NCBI RefSeq assembly: GCF_036634175.1
Contig: NZ_JAZIFX010000001.1
Span: 5,208,001 to 5,272,000 of the forward strand
DNA: 64,000 nucleotides
Source of the DNA: Streptomyces sp. P9-A2
GTDB taxonomy: Bacteria; Actinomycetota; Actinomycetes; Streptomycetales; Streptomycetaceae
Direction: 5' to 3'
Shown here: in pieces, positions 46,608-55,558 of the stretch
Numbering within the stretch: position 1 is the stretch's first letter
Layout: the number at the start of each line of letters is the position of its first letter
Notes under the pieces: model-generated
Seen by the model: the letters and a program-made list of their open reading frames with translations, nothing else
Databases searched by the model: none
What the model was told of the DNA's origin: nothing
Position numbers and translations under genes: made by a program

Positions 46608-49600
46608 CTACCGTGCGGCTGGTCGGCAGCCGGTTTCAGTGGACCGGTCGTGCAGGTAGCGGGACTGTTCCAGGGGGGTGAGAGTGGTGTCGACGGCCTC
46701 GCAGACGGTGCGGATCGCGCGGGCCGGGTCGGGCAGGTCGACGTTCCACAGTTCGACGGAGCTGCCCGCGCCGATGGCCAGGGTCCGTCCGTCCGGGCTG
46801 AAGGCCACTGCTGCGAGCGAGCGGGTCGGCAGGGTGGTTCTGACCTGGCTGGTGGCGAGGTCCCACAGCTGGACTCCTCTGGCACTGTTTGCGGCCAGGG
46901 TACGTCCATCGGGGCTGAAAGCCGGCGACGCCACCTTGTCGCCGACCCGGAAGCTGTCCTGGAGCCGGCCGGTGCGCGCATCCCAGGTCTTCACGAGTCC
47001 GCTGCCGCTGCTTGCGGTGGCCAGGGTGCGTCCGTCCGGGCTGAACGCGAGGGACAACAGGCCCCGGGCGCTCGGCTCGATGGTGCGCTGTGCGCGGCCG
47101 GTTGCGGCGTCGAACAGCGTGACCCGTTCGCCGTCGGCCTCAATGGTCACGACGGCAAGTGTGCGGCCGTCCGGGGCGAACGCCACCGTTCTGACGAGTC
47201 GGTCGTGGCCGGTGCGGACGGTGTGCAGCGCGCCGGTGGAAAGGTGCCAGATCCGCACCGATCCCTCCCCGCCGACGAGGACGAGCCGTGTCCCGTCGGG
47301 GCTGAAGACCGCCGTTTCGGTGGCGCCCCGGGCACGGCTCCGGCGGAGGCGGCCGGTGGCGACGTCCCGGACCTCGAGCACCCCGTTCTCGGTGGCCCGG
47401 GCAGCCAGGGCGCGCCCGGTCGGGCCGAACCCCACAGCCCCGAGGCGGGAAACCGTGAAGGGCCGCTGCTTTTCCCGGAGTGCCGGGTCGGTGTCGAGCG
47501 CCAGTGTGGCTTCGCGCTCGCCGGTCCCGACATCCCAAAGCTGTACCGACCCATGGCCGGGCGGCCCTTGGCGCACCGCGGCCACCGTGCGTCCGTCCGG
47601 ACTGAAGGCCGTGTCGGCGAGGTACGTGCCGGCACGGCCGGGCAGAGTGGTCTGCGGGTGGTCAGCGGACAGGTGGTGGACGCGGACGGTGGGGTCCGAG
47701 TTGCTGCTGGTGACCAGGGTGCGGCCGTCCGCACTGAGAGCCACTCTCATGATTCCCCGCCCGTGGTGACCGGCGGTCACGGTGGCCCGCGTTGTGCCGG
47801 AGGCGGTGTCCCACAGTCGCACCCTGTCCCCAGGGATCGGGATGGCGAGGGTCCGCCCGTCCGGGGCGAAGGCCACCTCGTCCAACGCGCCGGCACTCTC
47901 CCTGAGGGTGCGCCGGACGATGCCGGTGGACACCTCTCGCAGGTGCACCACACCGTCGGTGCGGACAGTCGCGTAGGCCCGGCCGTCCGGGCTGAAAACC
48001 ACCGCACGGCTCACCGCGCGGCTGTCGTGGGCGGTCCGGGTGCGGCCGGTGGCAGCGTCCCACACCCGCACCAGTCCGTTGAGGCCCACCGCGGCGACGG
48101 TACGTCCGTCAGGGCCGAAGGCGACCGCCTGCGGGTCGGGGTGACCGGTGAAGCCGTGCCGCGTGCGGCCGGTGGCCACGTCCCACACCCGTACAGCCGC
48201 CGGGGAGGAGGCGGCCACGGCACGGCCGTCAGGACTGAAGGCCATCCCGCGTACCGAACCGTCGGGGACGGTGAAGGTGCTGAGTTTCCTGCCGGTGACC
48301 GGATCCCACAGGCCTATCATCGCGTCGTCGCCACCGACGCCGGCGACAGCAAGGGTGCGTCCGTCGGGGCTGAACGCAGCTACTTCGCTGTGGTCGTGGC
48401 CGGTGAACGCGTGTCGGAGCCGGCCTCCGGGCAGATCCCAGATCCGCACGGTGCCGTCTTTGCTGTGGGTGGCGACGGTGTGTCCGTCCGGGCTGAGGGC
48501 GAGGGACTGCACGGGTTCGGTGCCGTCGGTCAGGCGCTTGCGCAGCGGGAGCGCCGCGGCGGCGTACAGGGCGGCGGCGGCTTCGCGGGTCGGGTTGGTG
48601 CGGTAGGCGTGGATGGCGAGCAGTGAGGCGAGGTCGGGTTCGGAGTCCAGCAGCGCACCGGACTGGGCGGCCAGTTGCCGGGAGTGGGCCAGCTGCTGGG
48701 CGGTGACCGCGCTCTGCCGCTGCCCCACGGCGAGACCGGCGGCGACGAGGGCGAGGCACAGGGTGGCGGTGACCGCGGTGAGCACCAGCCGGGACCGGCG
48801 ACGGCCCTTCCGCTCGTGGTCGCGGCCGGCGACGAGGAAGGCGTGCTCCACGCCGGTCAGGTCCTCGCGTGGTGTGCGGCCGAAGTGCTCCTGGGCGGCG
48901 GCGAGTCGGCTTCCCCGGAGCAGAGCGCCCTTCTCGCGCCCCAGTTCCTGCCAGGCGTGGGCCGCTTCGGTCAGGTTCCGGTGCGCACGCAGGCGTTCGC
49001 GATCCTCCTCGATCCACTCGCGCAGCCGGGGCCAGGCCGTGATCAGGGCCTCATGGGCCATCTCGACCGTGTCACCGTCCAGGGTGAGCAGCCGCGCCCC
49101 GGCGAGTGCCTCCACCGCCTGGGCGGTCGCCTGGAGGGTGTCGTCCCGGCAGGTGCCGGGCAGTTCCGCACGTTTGACGGGACGGCGGGTGTCGGGGGTG
49201 CCGTCACCGGGGGCGACCAGGCGCAGCAGCACCCGGCGGGCGGCAGTCGCCTGCTCTTCGGTGAACCGGCCGTAGACCTCCTCGGCGGTTTTGGCGATCG
49301 CGCCGTCCAGGCATCCGGCCGCCTCGTAGCCCGCCATGGTCAGTGTCTTGCCGCGGCGGCGGCGCCAGGTCTCCCGCAACGCGTGGGACAGCAGCGGCAG
49401 CCCGCCCGGCGCGTCGGCGACCTCCTTGACCAGCCGGGTGGTGAGGGCGCGTTCCACGGTCAGTCCGGCGGCCGTGGCCGGCTTGACGACGGCGTCGCGC
49501 AGTTCCGCCCGGCTCATCGCTCCGGCCAGGAGATTGGCATCGCGCAGTGCGTAGGCCAGGTCGCGGTGCTCGGCGCAGCGACCGTAGAAGTCGCCGCGCA

Positions 49601-50339
49601 CCGCCAGCAGCACCCGCAAGCGGCTCTCGGGCTGCCGGGCCGTCAGCAGCAGATCGATGAAGCGAGCGCGATCGGCCGCATCGTGGCAGAGGGTGAAGAC
49701 CTCCTCGAACTGGTCGACGATCACGAACGTGTCCGCTCCGGCGCTGCCGGCGCGGGGAATCGCGGGTGTGAGGAGGGGGGCGTGGCTGCGGGCGGGGTGT
49801 TCGCCCGGGGTCAGGATCCGGATCGCGGCCGGGCGCAGGCCCGGCTCCCGGGTGTGTCGCAGGACGGGTAACAGGCCGGCCCGCAGCAGGGAGGACTTGC
49901 CACTGCCGGACGGGCCGAAGACCGCGGCGAACCGCCGGCGGCGCAGCAGGTCGACCAGGTCGGCGGTGAGCTGTTCCCGGCCGAAGAACAGGCCGCTGTC
50001 CCCGGTCTCGAACCGTGCCAGACCCCGGTACGGGGCGAGTGGTCCGTCGTCGCCCCGGGAGCCGTCACCGGCGGACTCCTCCACCGCCTCCTTCCACCGG
50101 GCCTCCCACTCCGCCAGGTCTCCCCCGCACGCCCCCGCATAGGCCAGGGCCACCGGCAGCGTCGGCAACTGCTCGCCCGCCGCCGCCTGCGACAGCGTGG
50201 TCACCGAGTATCCCGCCCGCCGGGCCAGCGACCGGTAGGTGATTCCGTCCGCCTCCGCCCGCAGCTTGCGTAACTCGAACGCGAACCGCTGCACCGGACC
50301 CGCCGCCGGATCCACCGGCACCTCACGACGCCCCGCCAC
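46608..50339 (-). CDS. HTH-nSTAND NTPase with WD40 propeller
   Basis: The 1243-residue protein starts at GTG 50339 (GGAGGGG upstream). It has an XRE-like helix-turn-helix (residues about 18-75), then an nSTAND P-loop module with Walker A GPSGSGKSS (142-150) and Walker B FVIVDQFEE (205-213). A helical region, one membrane helix (about 518-539) and a C-terminal WD40 region of a dozen or more blades (repeated FSPDGRTLA, VRIWDL) complete it. STAND proteins switch from monomer to oligomer when a ligand is sensed, and several act in phage defence or programmed death. The WD40 part would be the sensor. The HTH may now serve as a protein-binding effector. Confidence 0.88.
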   Translation of the reverse strand: MAGRREVPVDPAAGPVQRFAFELRKLRAEADGITYRSLARRAGYSVTTLSQAAAGEQLPTLPVALAYAGACGGDLAEWEARWKEAVEESAGDGSRGDDGPLAPYRGLARFETGDSGLFFGREQLTADLVDLLRRRRFAAVFGPSGSGKSSLLRAGLLPVLRHTREPGLRPAAIRILTPGEHPARSHAPLLTPAIPRAGSAGADTFVIVDQFEEVFTLCHDAADRARFIDLLLTARQPESRLRVLLAVRGDFYGRCAEHRDLAYALRDANLLAGAMSRAELRDAVVKPATAAGLTVERALTTRLVKEVADAPGGLPLLSHALRETWRRRRGKTLTMAGYEAAGCLDGAIAKTAEEVYGRFTEEQATAARRVLLRLVAPGDGTPDTRRPVKRAELPGTCRDDTLQATAQAVEALAGARLLTLDGDTVEMAHEALITAWPRLREWIEEDRERLRAHRNLTEAAHAWQELGREKGALLRGSRLAAAQEHFGRTPREDLTGVEHAFLVAGRDHERKGRRRSRLVLTAVTATLCLALVAAGLAVGQRQSAVTAQQLAHSRQLAAQSGALLDSEPDLASLLAIHAYRTNPTREAAAALYAAAALPLRKRLTDGTEPVQSLALSPDGHTVATHSKDGTVRIWDLPGGRLRHAFTGHDHSEVAAFSPDGRTLAVAGVGGDDAMIGLWDPVTGRKLSTFTVPDGSVRGMAFSPDGRAVAASSPAAVRVWDVATGRTRHGFTGHPDPQAVAFGPDGRTVAAVGLNGLVRVWDAATGRTRTAHDSRAVSRAVVFSPDGRAYATVRTDGVVHLREVSTGIVRRTLRESAGALDEVAFAPDGRTLAIPIPGDRVRLWDTASGTTRATVTAGHHGRGIMRVALSADGRTLVTSSNSDPTVRVHHLSADHPQTTLPGRAGTYLADTAFSPDGRTVAAVRQGPPGHGSVQLWDVGTGEREATLALDTDPALREKQRPFTVSRLGAVGFGPTGRALAARATENGVLEVRDVATGRLRRSRARGATETAVFSPDGTRLVLVGGEGSVRIWHLSTGALHTVRTGHDRLVRTVAFAPDGRTLAVVTIEADGERVTLFDAATGRAQRTIEPSARGLLSLAFSPDGRTLATASSGSGLVKTWDARTGRLQDSFRVGDKVASPAFSPDGRTLAANSARGVQLWDLATSQVRTTLPTRSLAAVAFSPDGRTLAIGAGSSVELWNVDLPDPARAIRTVCEAVDTTLTPLEQSRYLHDRSTETGCRPAAR

Positions 50340-50672
50340 ACCTTCACCCCCTCCAGCCGCCCCTGCGTCGGAGCGGGCAACCAATCCATGCACCTCTATG
50401 ACACGAGAGGCTCGGGCACCCCGTCTCATTGTCCGGTCGCCGGAAAGGTACTGCCGAACAATGCTCCGGCCGCTGAACTCGGTGATGTGAGCGGCGAGGG
50501 GGACCGCTCCGCAGGGAACGCCCTGCTGGTCGTCGGCGACCAGCAGGGCGGCCTGCAAGCGCGCCGGCAGGGTCGAAGGCTTGGCGCTCTCCCCCGCCCA
50601 TTGCGGACCCCGCCGGCACCCGCCTCACGACAAGCCCACCCGACACCTCACCGAAGAGGACTCTGTCTGCGC
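50340..50672. other. Divergent intergenic region with a 13-base-pair hairpin
   Basis: The 333 bases separate the nSTAND and acyltransferase genes and must hold both promoters. A perfect hairpin (GCCCTGCTGGTCG with its complement, four-base loop, 50520-50549) has no T-run and could act in the leader of either gene. Nothing else is recognised. Confidence 0.45.
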
Positions 50673-51944
50673 ATGGAATCCCCACCTCTCGTCCCCACTT
50701 CACCGGCGCATCCGCCTTCAGTCGCGTCGCGATTACTGACAGCCATCGCGGCGACCGGTCCGTCGCGGTTGGGCTGGCTGGACGCGTTGCGCGGCGTCGC
50801 CGCACTCGTCGTGGTGTTCGACCACTCGTCGTACACCTTCATGGCGGAATTCCGGCGGGAGTTGATGCCGCAGTTCAACACCAGCCGCTACGGCATCATG
50901 GTGTTCTTCCTGGTGAGCGGCTACATCATTCCCGCGTCGCTGGAGCGCCGGGGCTGTGTCCGGACGTTCTGGATCGGACGGGTCTTCCGTGTGTACCCGC
51001 TGTGGGCGGCTGTCGTCACGGTGCTCCTTGCCCTCAACCTCTCGGGCATGGCGGAGATGCGTGACTTCGGTCAACAGAACGCTGTCACCGTGGCGGTCGC
51101 CCACGCCACCATGCTCCAGGAGTTACTGGGGACACCCAATCTCCTGCTCATCCTGTGGACGCTCTCCTACGAGATGTCCTTCTACCTGCTGGTCGTCGCT
51201 CTTTTCACGGTCCGCCTTCACCAGCAGTCTGCGGCGGTCGCCGTCATCCTGGCCGTGCTCGCCGCTGTGAGCGTGACGGCAGGGGTGGTGCTGCCGGCCT
51301 CCGCCCTGTCCGGCCTGGCGGGCACCGGCCCGCTGATCGTGTTTGCCTCGATCGCCATGGGGATCGCCATCTGCTGTGCGAGCGCCAGGTCACCCGTGCT
51401 CCGGGGGTTCGGGGGCGTGCTGGGCGGGGCGCTGGCGCTCGTCCTGGTCCCGCTCAACGGCACGGTCCCGCTGTGGGAGGGCCTGGTGATCCTCGCCGTG
51501 ATGTTCCTCGGCACCGCCGTCTACCGTGCCGAGAACGGTCGGAGCACCTGGCACTGTGCGGCCGGCACTGCCGTCATGGTGGTCGCCTGTGCCGTGGGGA
51601 GTGCGTACTGGTACGGCGACGGTGACCACTTCACACGGCGCGGCTGGATCGTCGCGTTCCTGCTGGCTGTGCTCACCTTCGGCGCCGGACTGGCATCGCG
51701 CCGCCGGCGCATACCGCGGATGCTGACCGGGTTGGGAACGATCAGCTACTCGGTCTATCTGGTGCATCCGGTACTGCTGGCGGTGATCGACAGCACGATC
51801 GGCCGACGGCGACAGGACAGTCCCGTGCTCGAAATGGCTTTCTTCACCGTGCTGTTGCCCCTGTGCCTGCTGACCTACCGTTACATCGAAGCGCCGAGCC
51901 AGGCTTGGGGCCGCAGGTTGGCACGCCGCGTGCAGCCACCGTGA
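50673..51944 (+). CDS. Acyltransferase 3 family membrane protein (OafA/YrhL-like)
   Basis: The 423-residue protein has about ten membrane helices. The acyltransferase 3 signature is near the N-terminus (RLGWLDALRGVAALVVVFDH with the conserved His), then FFLVSGYIIPASLERRG, FWIGRVFRVYPLW and, at the end, YSVYLVHPVLL. Such enzymes O-acylate sugars, peptidoglycan or secondary metabolites at the membrane. Two leucines use TTA (50733 and 51123), so translation should depend on the bldA tRNA. Confidence 0.88.
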   Translation: MESPPLVPTSPAHPPSVASRLLTAIAATGPSRLGWLDALRGVAALVVVFDHSSYTFMAEFRRELMPQFNTSRYGIMVFFLVSGYIIPASLERRGCVRTFWIGRVFRVYPLWAAVVTVLLALNLSGMAEMRDFGQQNAVTVAVAHATMLQELLGTPNLLLILWTLSYEMSFYLLVVALFTVRLHQQSAAVAVILAVLAAVSVTAGVVLPASALSGLAGTGPLIVFASIAMGIAICCASARSPVLRGFGGVLGGALALVLVPLNGTVPLWEGLVILAVMFLGTAVYRAENGRSTWHCAAGTAVMVVACAVGSAYWYGDGDHFTRRGWIVAFLLAVLTFGAGLASRRRRIPRMLTGLGTISYSVYLVHPVLLAVIDSTIGRRRQDSPVLEMAFFTVLLPLCLLTYRYIEAPSQAWGRRLARRVQPP

Positions 51945-52069
51945 CGAGCGCCCGTGCCGCACCGCCTTTGCGGTGCCACTGCTGACGCGTGTGTACCCGA
52001 CAGAAACAGCCAGGTGTCGGCAGGGTGGCCAGGATCGATTGTCACCGGGGCGTGGCACAGTGCGCGGTC

Positions 52070-52636
52070 ATGGACATCGACACGTTCTGGAACGTCATCG
52101 AAGTCGCGCAAGCTGGGGCGGCCGAGACGGGCGAGCCGTTTGACGAGGTTCTCGTCGAGCAGCTCGCGGACAGACCGCGGCAGGAGATTCTGGAGTATGC
52201 GGAACGCTTCGACGAGCTGCACGACGCGCTGTATCGCTGGGATGTGTGGGCGGCTGCCTATCTCATCGGGGGTGGGTGCTCCGATGACAGTTTCATGGAC
52301 TTCCGCGCTGGGGTGATCGCTTCAGGCTGTCAGTGGTACCAGCGCGTGGCCACCGACCCCGACAGCCTCGCGGCGCACCCTGGTGTGGTTCATGCTGCGA
52401 ACGTCCGGGACCGTCCCGAGGTGCTGTTCTACGAGGACGTGAACTATGCGGCCGGCGGGGCGTTCGAACGGATCACGGGTGATGCGGATGCCTTCTGCGA
52501 AGCCTGGCACAGTTTCCGTGGAGCTGATGCAGAGAGCGGCAATACGGTTGATATGGGTGAGGACTTCGACTTCGACGACGAAAAGGAGATGAGCCGTCGG
52601 CTTCCCCGTCTGGCCGCCCTGTTCCTTGGCCCATGA
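52070..52636 (+). CDS. DUF4240 domain protein
   Basis: The 188-residue soluble acidic protein starts MDIDTFWNVIEVA and has EILEYAERFDELHDALYRWD, AAYLIGGGCSDDSFMDFRAG and DPDSLAAHP, the DUF4240 pattern. This family is frequent in polymorphic toxin-immunity neighbourhoods and is thought to bind or neutralise toxins. No toxin gene is adjacent. The start at ATG 52070 has only a weak Shine-Dalgarno. Confidence 0.8.
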   Translation: MDIDTFWNVIEVAQAGAAETGEPFDEVLVEQLADRPRQEILEYAERFDELHDALYRWDVWAAAYLIGGGCSDDSFMDFRAGVIASGCQWYQRVATDPDSLAAHPGVVHAANVRDRPEVLFYEDVNYAAGGAFERITGDADAFCEAWHSFRGADAESGNTVDMGEDFDFDDEKEMSRRLPRLAALFLGP

Positions 52637-52792
52637 CTCCTGAAGGGCAGGTGGGTCGGTGAGACCGAACGTGTGCCCTGGGCATGACGCGAGGTGCGTT
52701 CTGGCGAACCTGTGAAGAGGGAGACAGCCGAGGCGGACGACAGGCACCGGCAAAGCAACGGTCTTCGGCGCGTCCCGCAGCGCTTCTCGGTA

Positions 52793-53425
52793 TCAAAGAC
52801 GTGTCCACCCGTCGGCGAAGTCGCACTGGAGGTCGGCCCAGTGGTGCTGTGCGTCGGGGGTGTGACCGGGCTGGTCGCTGAGGTGGACCAGGGCCTGGAC
52901 CCACTGGTCCCAGAGGCCGTCGGGCCGGGTGAAGCGGTCGGCGTGGTGGGTGCCGAGGAGGGCGTCGAGGCGGAGGAGGGCGCCGAGGGCGGCGGGCTGG
53001 TCGTAGTGGAGGCCGGTGCGGGGCAGGTAGCGGTCGAGGTACGCGGTAAGGATCTCGGCGTCCGCGTGCGTGCCGAGGCGGGCGAGGGCGAAGCAGTAGC
53101 CACGGCCGGATTAGCAGACCTCGCTGGCCAGGAGCAGATCGCCGAGACGCTCGCGGAACGCTTCGCGCCGGTCGACGCCGATCAGCCAGGCCGCGGTGAG
53201 GCGCGCACGCCACTCGAAGCCGAGGAGGGCTTCCAGTTCGGCGTCGGTGATCGTGGCCGCGTCCTCGAGCAGACGGCGAGTAAAGCGTGCGGAGTGCGGC
53301 CATCCGGGACGCAGGAAGCGGTATCCGTTCAGTTCGAGGTAGCGCGGGTGGCCCGAGTCCTTCCTCGTCACGTAGCGCTTGATCACATGGCCGGAGCCGG
53401 TCTCCTCAGGGTGCTGGAACGGCAT
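52793..53425 (-). pseudogene. DUF6000 gene with a nonsense mutation (copy ii)
   Basis: The frame is intact over 211 codons and closely matches copy i, except that the Tyr codon after LLLASEVC is TAA (53111-53113) where copy i has TAC. Downstream, GYCFALARLGTHADAEI and DHYLPRT-like DRYLPRTGLHYD remain in frame. A single C-to-A change has cut the protein to 104 residues. Confidence 0.85.
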
Positions 53426-53429
53426 GGGG

Positions 53430-53594
53430 TCACCACCTTTCCGGGTGCGCGTCGTCCTGCCGGAAGCAGACGGGGCAGATCGCGAATGACCCGGGCAGCT
53501 CGTCCAGTCCGAACCGGCGGGAGAGCTCGCGCGCGATCATGGTCGCGGCGGATTCCTCGTCGCCTGTGCGGTAGTTGACGAAGACCTCGGGCAT
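53430..53594 (-). pseudogene. Mosaic gene: TIR domain start, CPCC fragment, HEAT tail
   Basis: The 54-residue frame opens MPEVFVNYRTGDEESAATMI and ARELSRRFG, which is the start of a TIR domain. It then reads LDELPGSFAICPVCFRQDDA, part of a CPCC protein, and ends HPERW at a position matching the 3' end of the HEAT gene. It sits exactly where CPCC and HEAT genes lie in front of DUF6000 in copy i. At least two deletions or recombinations produced it. Confidence 0.75.
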
Positions 53595-53918
53595 GAAGGT
53601 TCCCTTCGTGGGAGGAAGACGGAAGGAATGGGTACGAGCGCGGAGGCTGCGGACCGGGGCTCCGAGGCCCCGGGCCGCCCGGACCGTGAGGTCCTGACCG
53701 CGTAACGGGCACGCCACGTCCACGGGAGGGCGTACGGATGGAGGCGCGCCACCCGGCGCGTCACTGGTCGCGGGCGGCTCGAAGCAGCCGGGGGCGCGGT
53801 GCGATGCGTCGGGCGGGGATCAGAGGGTCCCGTCGGGATCGTTGGGATCCGGAGGGCCGACCGGACAGTCCGGCGAGCCGGGCGGCTCGAGGAGCCGGCG
53901 TCGGTCGTGGAGGCGGTG
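53595..53918. other. Intergenic region without a visible gene
   Basis: The 324 bases lie upstream of the TIR mosaic and downstream of the regulator gene. The stretch just above 53594 has a purine-rich site for the TIR start. The rest is GC-rich and unremarkable. Confidence 0.4.
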
Positions 53919-55164
53919 TCAGTCGTGCGCGGGGGCGAGTACCCGTGCCAGCGTCGGTTGTAGATCGCGTACGGCCCGGCTGCTCCGGAACCGGGTGAGT
54001 TCCCGCGCGAGACGCCGGACGTCACTGTTCACCGTCGCCGAGGGCACGGCCGGCATTACCCCCCAGGAGCTCCCCGGCGATCGTGCACGCGTGCTCGGCC
54101 TCTCCGGAGGCAGCGTGGGCCAAAGCCCTGCGGAAGCCGTACCGGGCGCGGGTGCGCAGCGCGTGCGGTGGGAGGCGGCGGCACTCCCGGTCGAGGACCT
54201 CGGCGGCGGCCTCGGGTCGACCGAGGTCGTACAGGCACCAGCCGGTCGTCATTGCCGCCGGATCGCTCACGTGGGTGGTGCCGATCACGGGCTCGGCGCT
54301 GCTGCGGGCGTCGTCGCTGTCGAGCAGCTCCCGGGCCCTGTCGAGGCTGCGGAGGCAGTCGCGTTCGTCGCCGACGAATGCGTGGCCCTGCGCCTCCCGC
54401 TGAACCGCGAGTCCCCGGACGCGCGGCGGGAGTTCGCCGCTCTGGGCCCGGCGGGCCAGGACGATGGTGCCCGCGGCATCCCCGTCGTAGGGAGTGACCA
54501 GGGCGCGTCGCACGAGCGCGTAGGAACCGAGGTACGGATCGCCCCCGGCGCGCCCCAGCGCGGCGGCTTCACCGGTCCAGCCGAGCGCCGCGCCGCTGTC
54601 CCCGGCCTCCTGGGCCATCCAGCCGGTGAACTCCGCGAACCGCGACGCGAGCAGGAGCGCGGGGGCCCGAGTGGCGGACGGGGTACCGGCGGCCAGCCCG
54701 GCGACCGTGCGCGTCTGCGTCTCCAGCAGGGGAAGCAGGACCTTCGGCGCGGTGGACTGGCCGAGCTTTCGCAGCTGGTCGAACTGCGCGCGGAAGGAGG
54801 GAAGGAGAGGGCCGGCGGTAGAGGACGTCTGACCGCCGATTTTCAGGCCGAGGTCGATCAGCGCCCCCGTACCCGCTGCGAGGACCGTCCGGCGCCCGAC
54901 GAGCCAGAGGCTCGGGGTGGCGGGGGTTTCGGTGGTGTCCGAGTCGGTCTCGGGGCGGACGGCCATGCGCTGCAGCTCGCCGTTCGCGCCGAGGAAGGCG
55001 TCGCACCGCCGGGCCAGTTCGGGGGACGCGGAACGCTCCCCGCGCTCGACCTTGCTGAGGTGCCCCTTGTCGTAGTTGAGCGCCACAGAGAACTCGGTCA
55101 GAGTCAGCCCCGCTTCCTGTCGTAAACGGCGAAGTTCAGGTCCGAAACGTAAAGTTGTGCTCAT
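53919..55164 (-). CDS. XRE-family regulator with helical sensor region, frameshifted near its end
   Basis: ATG 55164 is preceded by GGAGG. The N-terminal HTH (ELRRLRQEAGLTLTEFSVAL, GHLSKVERGERSASPELAR) is followed by a long TPR-like helical region typical of Streptomyces XRE regulators. In the present sequence the frame stops at 54022 (…GDGEQ). Dropping one base in the C6 run at 54059-54064 restores a natural end (SATVNSDVRRLARELTRFRS, stop at 53919). Either a mutation or a sequencing slip is possible. Codon 5 is TTA, suggesting bldA dependence. It is divergent from the DUF234 ATPase gene. Confidence 0.75.
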
Positions 55165-55511
55165 CATCAACCTCCCCCTTGCGTAGCGACCGTGAGAACT
55201 GTGCGCCCTCACGGGAGCTCTCGTTCAACGTTCATTGGCCGACGCGAAGGCCGACGGCGAACACCTGTTGTGACGGAGTCATTTCGCTTCGCATCCGAGA
55301 GTGGGTCTGGCACGAGGCGCGCCTCGGGAATCGGGGTTCGGCGGGGTTGCCTGTTGCTTCTTCCGTTCTCCGGTGTTCTCCGTCTGTTCCTTGCTGCGAC
55401 CTGATTCGACCATGATCGGGGCAAAGTGATCGAGAGTGACAGGGTGAGGCTTTATCGACCATGCCTGGAGTGACGGCCTCCTGCGGCCTGGCGAGGTCAT
55501 CCACTAACGTG

Positions 55512-55541
55512 CATGTTACTAACAGTTTGGTTAGTAACATG
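55512..55541. promoter_or_regulatory. Perfect 12-base inverted repeat before the DUF234 ATPase gene
   Basis: CATGTTACTAAC-6-GTTAGTAACATG lies 18 bases upstream of the ATPase start codon and is AT-rich in a GC-rich setting. It overlaps the place where the ribosome-binding site and promoter should be. It looks like the operator of a dimeric regulator; the remaining bases of 55165-55558 show nothing else. Confidence 0.65.
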
Positions 55542-55558
55542 AATGGAGGTTGGTGGGC

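Noticed and set aside
46650..48626. A 658-codon frame on the plus strand opposite the WD40 region
   Set aside because: It is the antisense shadow of the repetitive WD40 coding sequence and has no recognisable domain.
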